Shown here piece by piece: positions 16,572 through 25,453 of a stretch of 62,802 nt of DNA (the stretch's first letter is position 1; the number at the start of each line of letters is the position of its first letter). Origin of the DNA: Actinomycetota bacterium. GTDB taxonomy: Bacteria > Actinomycetota > Thermoleophilia > Gaiellales > Gaiellaceae. Made by a program: the position numbers and the translations under genes. Below the pieces are notes generated by a model. It saw only the letters and a program-made list of their open reading frames with translations, was not told the origin of the DNA and searched no databases. The stretch is taken from the NCBI GenBank assembly GCA_003132665.1, contig PKYN01000005.1:1-62802 (forward strand), given 5' to 3'.

Positions 16572-16820
16572 TCAATCGGGATTGTGACCGTGAGCCCGAG
16601 GACGGACACGATCGTCCCGGTAGGTCGAGCGCTTGATCAGTTCCGCGTAGTCCGAGACGCGGATCAGCGGCCGCGAGTATCCGGGCAGCGAGACGACGGG
16701 GCAGGCGCGGAAGACAGCGTCGATCGCTCGGCGCTCGAGTCCAAGCTTGGCAAGATCACCGCGGCTCAGGAAGGCGGCCGGGTTCGCCAATCGTTCGGCG
16801 GGTGAGGGGCGGACGGACAT
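16572..16820 (-). CDS. Small HTH protein, excisionase-like
   Basis: 82 residues: after a Pro/Ala start, FLSRGDLAKLGLERRAIDAVFRACPVVSLPGYSRPLIRVSDYAELIKRS has the layout of a MerR/excisionase-type wHTH (helix LSRGDLAKLGL, recognition helix RRAIDAVFR, then a wing leading to a conserved S/TRPLI-RV strand and an ELI helix). It converges with the 16239 gene and lies downstream of the integrase on the same strand, with a 220-base gap. Probably an accessory DNA-binding factor of the element. Confidence 0.55.
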   Translation of the reverse strand: MSVRPSPAERLANPAAFLSRGDLAKLGLERRAIDAVFRACPVVSLPGYSRPLIRVSDYAELIKRSTYRDDRVRPRAHGHNPD

Positions 16821-17038
16821 TCGTCGACTGTCGCTCGATGCTAATTGAGATGACTCTGGGAAGCACTCCGGTTACTGGAGCTCGTCCTGGTAGCGGCTTA
16901 GGCGCCTCCGCCACCCTCAGCGCCTCCGCCGGGCGTCAAGCCGGGTCTTTCGGCCCGCGCATGTTGCTCCGCTGCGGCGCGAAGTGATCGGGCGCGCGAA
17001 TGATCGTTTAATAAGGTCGCTATCTTCGAACGTCGCCC

Positions 17039-18376
17039 TTAGCTAGATATCCGATATGGACGGCCAGGAGCGTCGGCCGTTCGAGGTGGCTCTGGGCGCG
17101 CCGGGGGAAGTGCGAACGGTGTCGTACTCGCCTCCGCCGGCGCGTGCAACTGCGGTTGATCGGAGTGGAAGAGGCGGTCGAGCTCGCGGCCGATCTGGCT
17201 GCGTGTAGCCGCCCGGTACTTCCACTGGTGCGCGTAGATCCTTAGCGTCGTGTCAGGCTTTCGGTGCCCCAGGCGCGCCTGCACGTCGACGACGCTCACA
17301 TCCATCGCAATCAGCATGCTCGCGTGGCTATGACGAAGATCGTGCAAAGTCGGATTGGGCGGCGCGAGTTTGGCCGAGGCGGCGGCCCGCTTGAGTGCCT
17401 CGCGGGCGACCTTACGCGCGAGGCCTGAGCCGCTTCGGCTTGCGAAGACGAGCGCCTGCGGATCAAACAGCTGCCCACGCTCCTCGACCTGCTCGAGCAG
17501 ACGGCGTATGAGCCCTGCGGGGATGTCGATCGCACGCTGCGATTCCTCGGTTTTGAGTAACGTCCGATTGCCGTCGCGGCCCAGTTGGTAGGAGATCCGG
17601 ATCACGGAATGCCTGAGGTCGAGGTCGGCGACCGTGAGTCCGAGCGCCTCGCCGATGCGGAGGCCCGCCGTCAGTAAGAGTTCGATCAAGCAGCGATATG
17701 GCTCAGTGTCGGCGCTTGCGATCAGGGCTTGCATCTCATCGAGCGAGAGGATCCGTTTGGGGCGCTGGTCGTCGTGGCGCGGCAATTCGCCGCGCTCCAA
17801 CTGGCTCATCGGGTTGACTGGGATGCGGCCTTTCCGGGCGGCTTGGCCGAGGATGAGCGAGATCGGTCGCAAGGCACTAGTGATCGTCCAACCTCGGTAC
17901 CCCTTCTTTCGCATTTCGGCGATCAAGGAGGCGATGTCCTCGCAGCTGATCTGGTCGAGCCGTCGGCGGCCGAAGTGGGGGATGAGATGGCACCGAAGTG
18001 CCCAGTCGTATTTCTCGAGCGTGCGTGGACGCACGTCTTGACGCTCGAGCCATTCCCGGGCGTACTCGGCGAACAGCTGCCGGGTCGGCTCGATCCGCTC
18101 GCCGCGACGCCTGCGTAGGCGCAGCTCGGCGCGCTTGGCTTCGGCGTCCTCGAGACTGCCGTGGATGACCTGCCAGCGGCGTTTACCGGCGGAGTCGAGG
18201 AAGGTGAGCTCGTAGGGAGAGGCGACCTTGCCATCGAGGCGGGGTCGGAAGTAGATGCCGGGATGACGGGGGACGGGTCTGCGTCTCGGCAACCCCACTC
18301 GAGGAGAGGCGGCGCTATTCACAGCCCGGCGGCCTGGGCTAGTGGTTGAGCTCGTCTCGGAGACACGGTCGACCAT
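17039..18376 (-). CDS. int: Tyrosine site-specific recombinase (integrase)
   Basis: 445 residues with a basic N-terminal arm-binding part, a SAM-like core-binding domain (around FAEYAREWLERQDVRPRTLEKYDWAL), and the catalytic domain. Catalytic residues are visible as R in LLTAGLRIGEAL, HxxR in LHDLRHSHAS, the GH of RLGHRKPDTT and the tyrosine nucleophile in LRIYAHQ. A Pro-rich tail follows. The ATG at 18376 opens 8 bases after the excisionase gene. It would integrate and excise the element with the help of the upstream gene. The sequence next to it (16821-17038) shows no tRNA 3' end, so the attachment site is unknown. Confidence 0.95.
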   Translation of the reverse strand: MVDRVSETSSTTSPGRRAVNSAASPRVGLPRRRPVPRHPGIYFRPRLDGKVASPYELTFLDSAGKRRWQVIHGSLEDAEAKRAELRLRRRRGERIEPTRQLFAEYAREWLERQDVRPRTLEKYDWALRCHLIPHFGRRRLDQISCEDIASLIAEMRKKGYRGWTITSALRPISLILGQAARKGRIPVNPMSQLERGELPRHDDQRPKRILSLDEMQALIASADTEPYRCLIELLLTAGLRIGEALGLTVADLDLRHSVIRISYQLGRDGNRTLLKTEESQRAIDIPAGLIRRLLEQVEERGQLFDPQALVFASRSGSGLARKVAREALKRAAASAKLAPPNPTLHDLRHSHASMLIAMDVSVVDVQARLGHRKPDTTLRIYAHQWKYRAATRSQIGRELDRLFHSDQPQLHAPAEASTTPFALPPARPEPPRTADAPGRPYRISS

Positions 18377-18384
18377 AGCTCTAC

Positions 18385-18687
18385 TCAGGGGAGTCGATCC
18401 AGTCTGGGATAGGCGCTCTCCATCCAGGCATCGAGCTCGTCTCGGTGGAAGCGAAGCCCCTGTCCGCCGGCCTTTTTTCGGCAGGGGATAGCGCGGGCGG
18501 CGGTGAGCTTGTAGAGAACGTCTCGACTGAAGCCGAGGTAGGCGCGTGCGCCCTCGAGGTCGAGCCAGGGTGAGATTGCGCCGGCTGCATCGCTGTCTTT
18601 TACGCGCAGCAACTCGGAGACCCGCTGTGCGACCGCCTCGACTAGCTCGGCTGGGACGATGAAAGCGATGGGTTGTGCCTCGGGCAT
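18385..18687 (-). CDS. xis: Excisionase/AlpA-type HTH protein
   Basis: 100 residues. The C-terminal half has WLDLEGARAYLGFSRDVLYKLTAARAIPCRKKAGGQGLRFHRDELDAWM, the standard excisionase-family wHTH: a helix that recognises an 'AxxYLGxSRxxxYxL' pattern, a wing with a basic turn, and the closing RFxRxELDxWM. It lies immediately upstream of the integrase gene on the same strand, as in many integrative elements. It would steer the recombinase toward excision. Confidence 0.85.
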   Translation of the reverse strand: MPEAQPIAFIVPAELVEAVAQRVSELLRVKDSDAAGAISPWLDLEGARAYLGFSRDVLYKLTAARAIPCRKKAGGQGLRFHRDELDAWMESAYPRLDRLP

Positions 18688-18689
18688 CG

Positions 18690-20444
18690 TTAAAACCTCA
18701 GCCAGTCGATTCGGGGCACGGGCTTGAGGGCGCCGTTAACGTCGGCGCGGGCGACGGCCATGGCGCCGGCGACGGCGGCGTCGATGACGAGCCGGCTTTT
18801 CAATTTGCTGATTCTCCAGCCGCGCTCGCTTGGACGGGCGGCGGCCGCCTCCATGTGCGCAGCGAGAACCTCGTCGCCATCGTGTGCGATTTGGCCGGTG
18901 ACGGCGAGCTGGTAGAAGCGCTGGTAGGCGTCGGCAAGCGGCCCGGATGCTTGTAGGAACTCCACCAACGTGAGGCCGCTTCGTTCTAGCAGCTCGGCGG
19001 AGCGCTCGAAGAAGCGGGGGTCGTAGGCGACCTCGCGCACCTTGAACCTGCGGGCGAGCCTGCGGATGAAGTCTTCGATCTCTTCGAGCTCGACCTTGGC
19101 GCCGCTTATGTGGTGGTGTGCGGCCGCTTTGTCGTTCGCGGCCCAGACGCGGGCGCGCAGCAGGATGAGCCCAGTATCGAGTCGATGCGCCCAGCAGACA
19201 GCGGTGGTGTCGTGGCTCAGGCCGACGTCGACACCGACGTAGACCCGGGCGCCGGTAGGGATCTTGGCGTCGCTTCGCAAGGACGCCCAGACGCCGGCAG
19301 GAAGCCAGGCATCGCGGGCGGCCGTCCACTGGTTTAAGTGGAGGCGCCGGAAGCCGAGTTCGCCGAGGCCCGGGTCGTGCAACTGGCGCTTGATATCTCT
19401 CAGATCGATCCAGGAAGCGGGGTTGCAAGCCCGCCAGATTCGCTTGTTCTCCGGGTCTGCCTCGGGCGGAGCGCCGTACCACCAGAGGAGCAGCCCGTTC
19501 TCTTCGTCTTTGGCGATCGTGAGGCAGCCCTCGCGGCTGACTCGCACATCAGGCCAGCCGAGCGCCTCGTCGTAGATGCGTCCGAGGAGAGTGCGCTTGT
19601 CGTAGCCGGCAGTAGTGATCGCGAGCACGTAGGCATCGACGCGTTTGTGCAGCGCCGAGGCGAGTGCGTCGTAGGCCTCACGTTGCGGGCGGCTCTGGAA
19701 GGCCCAAAGCTCGTCGACGATCGCGACCGCCGGCGCGCGACCGTGCTGGAGCGCACCTTCGGAGGAGATCACCTGCAGAATCCCGCTCGTCGCCGGGCAC
19801 GAGAGTGTGCTCTTGACCGTCACCCAGTCGCCAAGCGGGCCGGCTTCGACGAAGCTGCGTGCGAAGGAAAGCCCGATTCGGGCTTGTTCTTTGGAGGCGG
19901 CGGCGAAGTACACCTCCGGCGCGTCGGCGCGTGTGACGAGTGCGTGCAGCGCGAGCCCGGCCGCTACGGCTGTCTTTCCATTTCCGCGTGGAAGGCCGAG
20001 TACGCCGAGCCGGTAGACGCGGCGGCCGTGCCTGTCGCGCCGATAGAACTCGCGCAAGAAGCGCCGCTGCCACGGCTCGAGCGCGAACGGCTGTCCGCGC
20101 ATGGGGCCCTTCGGATGCACCAAGTAGGAGGGGAAGAACTCGAGTAGTTGCGCTGCGCTCCCGGGTTTTCCGAGTTTCCGTAGCGCGGTCTCGAGCGGAG
20201 CGTTGGCCCCTCCTTCGGCGAGGGCGAGTTGCTCGTGGGCGACTCTGACCGCCTGCTCGAACTCGAGCGCTATCGCTCTTCGCTCCGGCTCGCTAGTCGC
20301 GGCGCAGAAGCGCTTTTGCAAGAGCGCGAAGCCTGTCCAAGGTAGCTCGGGGCCTGCGAGCAGCAGGCGATGCGTGTCGCGGCGGGCGCGGAACGTGCCC
20401 TCGCGGACGTGCGCGACGAGAGCCTTTGTCGGCCGGCCGGTCAT
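18690..20444 (-). CDS. terL: Phage terminase large subunit
   Basis: 584 residues from ATG 20444. The ATPase domain has Walker A GLPRGNGKT (about 150-158) and Walker B VAIVDELWAF, followed by a TTAGYDKRTLLG coupling segment. The C-terminal nuclease domain has VYVGVDVGLSHDTTAV with the first acidic residue, AYDPRFFERSA, and a late SKLKSRLVIDAAVA. The family is the two-domain motor that cuts concatemeric phage DNA and pumps it into capsids. The frame is open to 20504, but ATG 20444 overlaps the stop of the upstream methyltransferase gene as ATGA. No small terminase, portal or capsid gene accompanies it, so it would need a helper phage. Confidence 0.92.
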   Translation of the reverse strand: MTGRPTKALVAHVREGTFRARRDTHRLLLAGPELPWTGFALLQKRFCAATSEPERRAIALEFEQAVRVAHEQLALAEGGANAPLETALRKLGKPGSAAQLLEFFPSYLVHPKGPMRGQPFALEPWQRRFLREFYRRDRHGRRVYRLGVLGLPRGNGKTAVAAGLALHALVTRADAPEVYFAAASKEQARIGLSFARSFVEAGPLGDWVTVKSTLSCPATSGILQVISSEGALQHGRAPAVAIVDELWAFQSRPQREAYDALASALHKRVDAYVLAITTAGYDKRTLLGRIYDEALGWPDVRVSREGCLTIAKDEENGLLLWWYGAPPEADPENKRIWRACNPASWIDLRDIKRQLHDPGLGELGFRRLHLNQWTAARDAWLPAGVWASLRSDAKIPTGARVYVGVDVGLSHDTTAVCWAHRLDTGLILLRARVWAANDKAAAHHHISGAKVELEEIEDFIRRLARRFKVREVAYDPRFFERSAELLERSGLTLVEFLQASGPLADAYQRFYQLAVTGQIAHDGDEVLAAHMEAAAARPSERGWRISKLKSRLVIDAAVAGAMAVARADVNGALKPVPRIDWLRF

Positions 20445-21670
20445 CGGCCTTGCCCCTCTCCGTCTCGGGCGAAGGTCTCGTAGCGGGTGCGGATCACGTC
20501 GCACCAGGCAGGATCGAGCTCGATCGCCAGGCAGCGCCGGCCGTGCTTGGCGGCGGCAATAAGACTCGTCCCGGAGCCGCAGAACGGGTCGTAGACGGCC
20601 TCGCCGGGCTTTGTGTGGTTGAGGATAGGCCGCTCAAAGAGCTCGAGCGGCTTTTGAGTCGGGTGCTCGGTGGCCCCGTCCTCGCCCCGACCGCCGGAGC
20701 CGAAGCCGGCGATCGGCGATGCCGCCTCCCAGATCGTCGTCTGCTTGCGTCCGCCCTGCCAGGACGCTGTCTCGCCCCTTCGCACCGCATACCAGCAGGG
20801 TTCGTGCCGCCACTGGTAGTGGGCACGCGAGAGCGCGTGGATCTGCTTGACCCAGATGATCTGCTGGCGCACCACGAACCCCGCTGCCTCAAGGCCAACG
20901 AACGCCTCACCTGCATGCAGTGCGCCGTGCCAGACATAGGCGACCGGCGCTTCGCTTAGCAGGTAGGCCTCGCGCCAGTCGCTACGGTCGTCGTTTAGGA
21001 GCGTCGCGGTCCGAGCCGACCCCGCGGGTTGACGCACTCCGTCTCGCCAAGAATGGTCGACTCCCACCCCGTAGGGCGGGTCGGTCACCATTAGTGCCGT
21101 TCGCTCGCCGGCGTAAAGCAGTGCGACGTGCTCGGGGTTGGTTGCATCGCCGCAGAGCAATCGGTGTGGACCCAGCTCGTACAGCTCGCCCGGCCGCGAC
21201 TCGGGCTCGGCCGGCGGTACGAACGAAGACGCCTGCTCGACCTGCTCAGTTCCGTACTCGCGCAGGATCCGATCGATCGATGCCTCCGTCTCGGGTAGAA
21301 ACTCCGCCACCCGCGCCGGCGCGAACTCCTCGAGCACCCGCTCGAGCAGTTGTGCGTAGGCCGCTGGGTCATCGGCGCCGCGGCTGCGGTTCAGTGTCTG
21401 CGCCAGTAATCGCGCCGCGGCGTCGTCGAGTTCGACCACCACCACCGGTGCTGACTCGTGCTCGATCTCGCGCAGCAGCCGCAGCCGATGGTTGCCTGAG
21501 ATCACTTCGAAGACGCCCGGCCGCGACGGATGCGGGCGCGCGACGAGGTTCTCGACCACCCCGAACTCAGTTAGCGATCGGCGCACCCTCGCGAGCAGCG
21601 ACGGCGGAACACGATTCGCGTTCCACTCGGCCTCGGCCAACACGTTCAACGGTAGCTCCTGAACGTTCAT
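20441..21670 (-). CDS. ParB-like domain plus DNA methyltransferase fusion
   Basis: 409 residues. The N-terminal 100 residues are ParB/Srx-like (PLNVLAEAEWNANRVPP, VVENLVARPH, VISGNHRLRLLRE). The C-terminal part is an N4-cytosine/N6-adenine methyltransferase: LLCGDATNPEH, the catalytic DPPYGVG, EHPTQKPLELFERPI, and the AdoMet loop DPFCGSGTSLIAA near the end. The order of motifs is that of the beta-class. Phages and satellites use such fusions to modify their DNA, often to escape restriction. No cognate restriction enzyme is adjacent. It is the first gene of the element's tight operon. Confidence 0.92.
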   Translation of the reverse strand: MNVQELPLNVLAEAEWNANRVPPSLLARVRRSLTEFGVVENLVARPHPSRPGVFEVISGNHRLRLLREIEHESAPVVVVELDDAAARLLAQTLNRSRGADDPAAYAQLLERVLEEFAPARVAEFLPETEASIDRILREYGTEQVEQASSFVPPAEPESRPGELYELGPHRLLCGDATNPEHVALLYAGERTALMVTDPPYGVGVDHSWRDGVRQPAGSARTATLLNDDRSDWREAYLLSEAPVAYVWHGALHAGEAFVGLEAAGFVVRQQIIWVKQIHALSRAHYQWRHEPCWYAVRRGETASWQGGRKQTTIWEAASPIAGFGSGGRGEDGATEHPTQKPLELFERPILNHTKPGEAVYDPFCGSGTSLIAAAKHGRRCLAIELDPAWCDVIRTRYETFARDGEGQGR

Positions 21671-21760
21671 GGCTCGGTCTTTCGGAACGAACTCGCGAAA
21701 ACGACCTGTCGACGCGGACTTCTTGTTTGCCGGGTCCGAATGAGCCCATCGCTTTGGGGT

Positions 21761-22222
21761 CTACCTCGACGAAGTCGGGCACCTCGATGCCTGGACGAGC
21801 TTTGCCCTCTGGATCAGCCGTACGCCCAGATCAAAATCTCTCTGGTTGATCGGGAAATGCGATACGCCTTGATGGATCTCGTCCATCAGCCGCGGGTTGA
21901 CGTCCCAGAGGTCAGGTCCGAACTCGACGTAGTCGAGATGCGGCCCAAGCTCGATAGCTGCGCCGTGCGGCCAGCGACGGAAGACTTCGCTATCGGACGT
22001 CGGCACGTCACGACGCGGATCTTCGGCCAGGCGGACCTGCGCGAAGAGCTTCTTGTATCCACCGACCGCGTAGTAGAGAAGCTCGTCTCCCGTTTCCATT
22101 TCTCGAGGGAACTGGTCGCGCGGAAACCTCACGAGAGTCTTTAAGCCCGGGATCTGAATGAACGGATCGTTCGGGAGCGGCAGGTCGCTCGCCCCGATCA
22201 TCTTGACGTAGCGTCCGGGCAT
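21761..22222 (-). CDS. EVE/PUA-like domain protein
   Basis: 153 residues: VRFPRDQFPREMETGDELLYYAVGGYKKLFAQVRLAEDP, then FRRWPHGAAIELGPHLDYVEFGPDLWDV and a final RDFDLGVRLIQRAK. The GD-LLYY-xGG-F-A-V layout and the W-P...I-L pattern match EVE-type PUA-related folds, which are known to recognise modified bases in DNA or RNA and are common in defence loci. It begins 8 bases after the stop of an SF1 helicase gene on the same strand, so the pair is likely one operon. Assignment to the EVE family is by pattern and not certain. Confidence 0.55.
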   Translation of the reverse strand: MPGRYVKMIGASDLPLPNDPFIQIPGLKTLVRFPRDQFPREMETGDELLYYAVGGYKKLFAQVRLAEDPRRDVPTSDSEVFRRWPHGAAIELGPHLDYVEFGPDLWDVNPRLMDEIHQGVSHFPINQRDFDLGVRLIQRAKLVQASRCPTSSR

Positions 22223-22230
22223 GTCTCCTC

Positions 22231-23961
22231 CTATCGCGGCGGATTCGCATTCCAGTGGGCAGCGTTCCGTGTTGTCTCATCGATAGGAACGCCAAGCCAG
22301 TTACGAAAAGCGCTGACCCTGTTGGGTGTTTGCCCCTTCCAGCGCCCGCAAGACACTACGTGGCATTGAGTACGGGTCCGACTGAGCGCTACGAGCAGAC
22401 AACAGATCTCGTAGTCGGTGATGGCGCGGGGGTTACGTGGGAAATGTCCGTCGTTGAAACCGACTATGAAGACGTGCTCCGCCGAGAGCCCTTTCGCGCT
22501 AACCATCGTCGAGCAAACGATCGTCGGCTCTTCGGGGTCGCCTAGCTTGTCTTCGGCTTCTTCGTCGTCGGTAGGTCGAAGCGCTCTTCGAATCTGCTCA
22601 ACGCTTAGTCCGAGTAACCGTTCGAGAACGGTTTGATCCTGGACAGAGATTTCTTCTTCTGCGATCAACTGCTGAACAGACTCGGCAAGTGGAAGGTGAC
22701 GGTCGCTGAATCCTGCCGGGAGATTTTGGGTTAGTTCAAGTTCCCCTTCGAGAACTCGGGTGAGGAAGCCATCGAGGTTGGGAGGCGGATCAAGCTCAAG
22801 CGCTATACGCCACCCGAGTCGCGAACCGGGGTCCCATGCAAGAAGGCGGTAGGCCTCGAGTAGCGTGAGCTCTGCGCGCCTACCGCCGGCTTGCTTTACG
22901 TTCGGGAACCGCGTACGGAGATGCTCGAACACCGGCTTCACGAACTCGCCCGTACCGATGACAAGCGCAGTTGGGTAACGACCCTCTCGCGATGCAGCAA
23001 CGTCCTCGATGGGGATTTGCGCGATCTGCTCGCTCACATAGCGCGCGATGTAGGGGTTAGTCGAACTCTCCACGGAGCAATGAGCATGGATGATTGTTGG
23101 GTGTCGTTCGCTCACTTTGAGCTTGCCTGGGAGGTAGCAGGCGAACGGCTTATCGAGACGGCCGGCGAGGTTTCCGTTCGCCAATGCTCGCTCGATGACG
23201 TTGTTCACGGCATCGACGATCACCTGTGTGCACCGGGAGCAGAACGGCAGAGGAAACTTCGCAAAGGTTGAGTCCATCGCGAGCTCCCGAATGTACTTCG
23301 GCGAAGCATTCTTCCTGAAGTAGAGCGCTTGATCATCGTCGCCTGCGATCAGAACCGGGCTGCGTCGAGCCAACGTTTCGATTAACCCGGTCTCAAGAGG
23401 GTTGAAGTCTTGGTATTCATCAACAACAACCAGCGGGTACTGCGGAATCTCGTTGGGGAACTCTTCGAAGCAGCGCAATACTCGGTAGACAACGTCGTTG
23501 TGGCCGACTGCGTTGTAGTAGTCGCCAAGTTGAACGCTCTCCTTGATCAATCCTCTCGAATCGTCCAGCTGCTGGAAGGCGCTATCGATGTCTGCCGCAG
23601 CGAGCCGGCCCAGCCCAAGTAGCGTCAAGTCGCGCGCAAGGATGATGGGAAGGGGCGGGCAGTAAGAGAAGTCCGGCCTCACGCCGTAGGGGCGGCGATG
23701 GAGGAGGTGCTTAGCGAACCCATGAAACGTATTGACGATGTCCGCTGCGTCGTCAAGGTCGGCACGGAGATCTCGCACGAGTGCCCGAATAAACGTCAGA
23801 GCTACCCCGCCGCCAGCCTTCTCCAAAGCTTGCTTGAAGGTGTAGGTCTTGCCCGTTCCGGGTCCGGCAACGATCAGCTTTTTCGAAGCTGTGGACTCGA
23901 GTATCGCAATGACCGCTTGCCGTCGCTCGATCTCGAGATCACGCTCGTTTGCGGTATCCAT
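22231..23961 (-). CDS. UvrD-like SF1 helicase, defence-type
   Basis: 576 residues. SF1A motifs in order: Walker A VAGPGTGKT (31-39), Ia-like GVALTFIRALVRDL, motif II VVVDEYQDFNPLE, III LIAGDDDQALY, IV-like FPLPFCSRCTQ, V STMVSAKGLSAEHVFIVGF, VI LLVALSRTRTQCHVV. It is shorter than UvrD/PcrA (over 700 residues) because the accessory 1B/2B insertions are reduced. This is usual for stand-alone helicases of phage-defence modules. It carries no nuclease domain itself; the EVE-like protein encoded next could supply target recognition. Confidence 0.85.
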   Translation of the reverse strand: MDTANERDLEIERRQAVIAILESTASKKLIVAGPGTGKTYTFKQALEKAGGGVALTFIRALVRDLRADLDDAADIVNTFHGFAKHLLHRRPYGVRPDFSYCPPLPIILARDLTLLGLGRLAAADIDSAFQQLDDSRGLIKESVQLGDYYNAVGHNDVVYRVLRCFEEFPNEIPQYPLVVVDEYQDFNPLETGLIETLARRSPVLIAGDDDQALYFRKNASPKYIRELAMDSTFAKFPLPFCSRCTQVIVDAVNNVIERALANGNLAGRLDKPFACYLPGKLKVSERHPTIIHAHCSVESSTNPYIARYVSEQIAQIPIEDVAASREGRYPTALVIGTGEFVKPVFEHLRTRFPNVKQAGGRRAELTLLEAYRLLAWDPGSRLGWRIALELDPPPNLDGFLTRVLEGELELTQNLPAGFSDRHLPLAESVQQLIAEEEISVQDQTVLERLLGLSVEQIRRALRPTDDEEAEDKLGDPEEPTIVCSTMVSAKGLSAEHVFIVGFNDGHFPRNPRAITDYEICCLLVALSRTRTQCHVVSCGRWKGQTPNRVSAFRNWLGVPIDETTRNAAHWNANPPR

Positions 23962-24077
23962 GAGGTCAGAATAGAAGATGATTCACGGATGGTCCGCCAG
24001 TTTCCCTCGCCTTCACTACTCGGGTCGTCCCTTCGTTCTGAACGAAGCTGTTGCTTACCCTTGGTACTGTCCTATGA

Positions 24078-25244
24078 GTGAGACGATCGCTGATAGCTAT
24101 CGGCCTTCTTGCGCTCCTTTTGACGGCGCTTCCTGCCGGTGCGGGCACGTCCGCCACGATCATCTCGGCGACGGCTCCGGCGGGTCGTATCACGGTCTCC
24201 TGGTCGCTTCCGGCGGGTGAGGAGTCCGACTGGGTCGAAGTTGCAAGAGCGCCTTCGACCGTCCCCTCCGGCTCCTTCGAGCCCGCAAACTACGTCGATT
24301 CTGACTTCTTCACGTCGAGCGAAGGAGGGACGACCACATGGGCGAGCGACGACATCGTCCCGTCCGGCACCTACTACGTGCACGTCGAGACGATGAATTG
24401 GTCGGATATCACGAGCAGCTGGTCTCCCGCCGTCACCGTGAACGTAACCGAGACGAAGCTCGCACCCGAGCTCTCAAGCCTCGCCCGAGTTGGGCAGCGG
24501 CTGAAAGCGAGCTGGGCCCTTGCCGCTGGCGTACAGGTGTCAACGATCGAAGTAGCGAAGAACAGCGCGGTTGACAGCGACGGATCGTTCTCCGACACAG
24601 TCGACTTCGACTTCCTCGCGGACGACACGAGCACCTCGTGGACAAGCGATCCCCTCAAACCCGGCACGTACTACGTCCACGTCTCCGGGCACAACGCGAA
24701 CTGCTCGCTTTGCCCCTATGGGAGCTGGTCGACCGTTCAGACGATCAAGATCAAAGACCTCGTCCCACCAATCGTCAGGGCAAGGGCGAGTCGCGGCATG
24801 GCGGGAAAGAAGACTCGGCTCGTCTACCACGCTTTCGACAGCGCCGGCAAAGTCAAGGTAACGCTCGAAGTCTTTCGGAAGGGGCGCAGGCTCGCGCACC
24901 TTCAGATCCGTTACGCGAAGTACTCGGACTACTCCGACTACTACGTCAAATGGAAGGCGCCGCGCAAAGACGGGCTGCTTCGCCTCTGCGCGAGCGGGAT
25001 CGACCAGGCTGGCAATAAGAGCAAGCGTTCATGTGCTCGACTTCGAATCAAGGCCCAACGTCGAGACAGCGTTTCCGGCACGGGTAAGAGTGGCTCGAGC
25101 GGTGGTACTCCCGGGGACATCTACAACTGCGCAGATTTCCCGCTTCCGGATGGAACGACCGCCCAGGAGTACCTCTACCGCTACCCATCGGATCCGTCGA
25201 ACCTCGATGGGGACAACGACGGCCTAGCGTGTGAATCTAGTTAG
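24078..25244 (+). CDS. Secreted repeat protein with excalibur-type calcium motif
   Basis: 388 residues. GTG 24078 starts MRRSLIAIGLLALLLTALPAGAG, a signal peptide. Two Ig/Fn3-like repeats follow, each ending in the same pattern (GTYYVHVE near residue 100, GTYYVHVSG near 200), then a third beta domain. The C-terminal 40 residues (YNCADFPLPDGTTAQEYLYR, then GDNDGLACES) match the calcium-binding excalibur motif found on extracellular proteins. It is flanked by, but transcribed against, the defence genes, and may be a surface or secreted factor unrelated to them. No good Shine-Dalgarno precedes the GTG. Confidence 0.8.
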   Translation: MRRSLIAIGLLALLLTALPAGAGTSATIISATAPAGRITVSWSLPAGEESDWVEVARAPSTVPSGSFEPANYVDSDFFTSSEGGTTTWASDDIVPSGTYYVHVETMNWSDITSSWSPAVTVNVTETKLAPELSSLARVGQRLKASWALAAGVQVSTIEVAKNSAVDSDGSFSDTVDFDFLADDTSTSWTSDPLKPGTYYVHVSGHNANCSLCPYGSWSTVQTIKIKDLVPPIVRARASRGMAGKKTRLVYHAFDSAGKVKVTLEVFRKGRRLAHLQIRYAKYSDYSDYYVKWKAPRKDGLLRLCASGIDQAGNKSKRSCARLRIKAQRRDSVSGTGKSGSSGGTPGDIYNCADFPLPDGTTAQEYLYRYPSDPSNLDGDNDGLACESS

Positions 25245-25432
25245 GTCGCTCCGGGGCGTAGTCGCTGAAAAAGCGATATCTCTCGCGACGTTATTCGCAG
25301 GGCCGCTGGAGAGACGGTTACTTCACGATCGAGGTCGATGGCCGTCGTTTTCGGTTCTTCAGCGGCGACGAGGAGGCAGTACTTTCGGCCGCTTCGAGTT
25401 CCGCGCGAAGGCCCAAGATGTAGCGCGAATGC

Positions 25433-25453
25433 TTTTGGCCAAGGTGGCCAAAA
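25433..25453. terminator. Hairpin TTTTGGCCA/TGGCCAAAA
   Basis: Perfect 9-base arms around AGG, between the 3' ends of a plus-strand secreted-protein gene and the minus-strand XRE gene. The A/T ends of the arms make it plausible as a two-way terminator. A short frame at 25265-25423 that reads YFTIEVDGRRFRFFSG lies before it but lacks a normal start. Confidence 0.5.

Larger units (their letters stand above)
16572..21670 (-). mobile_element. Compact integrated element: methyltransferase, terminase, excisionase, integrase
   Basis: Four consecutive minus-strand genes with tight joints (ATGA overlap between methyltransferase and terminase; 2 and 8 bases between the rest) encode ParB-methyltransferase, terminase large subunit, excisionase and tyrosine integrase, with a small HTH gene beyond. 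There is no portal, capsid, protease, tail, lysis or replication gene in the segment. That content suits a phage satellite or a prophage remnant that keeps DNA-handling functions. I could not find its attachment repeats, so the limits given are those of the genes. Neighbouring defence genes on the same strand could be its cargo. Confidence 0.65.

Noticed and set aside
16821-17038. Possible attachment site of the 17039 integrase
   Set aside because: No tRNA end or direct repeat matching sequence beyond the methyltransferase gene could be found by eye.
25265-25423. Short frame reading YFTIEVDGRRFRFFSGDEEAVL
   Set aside because: Protein-like, but only a CTG start is available right after a stop codon and no ribosome-binding site is seen; could be a remnant.
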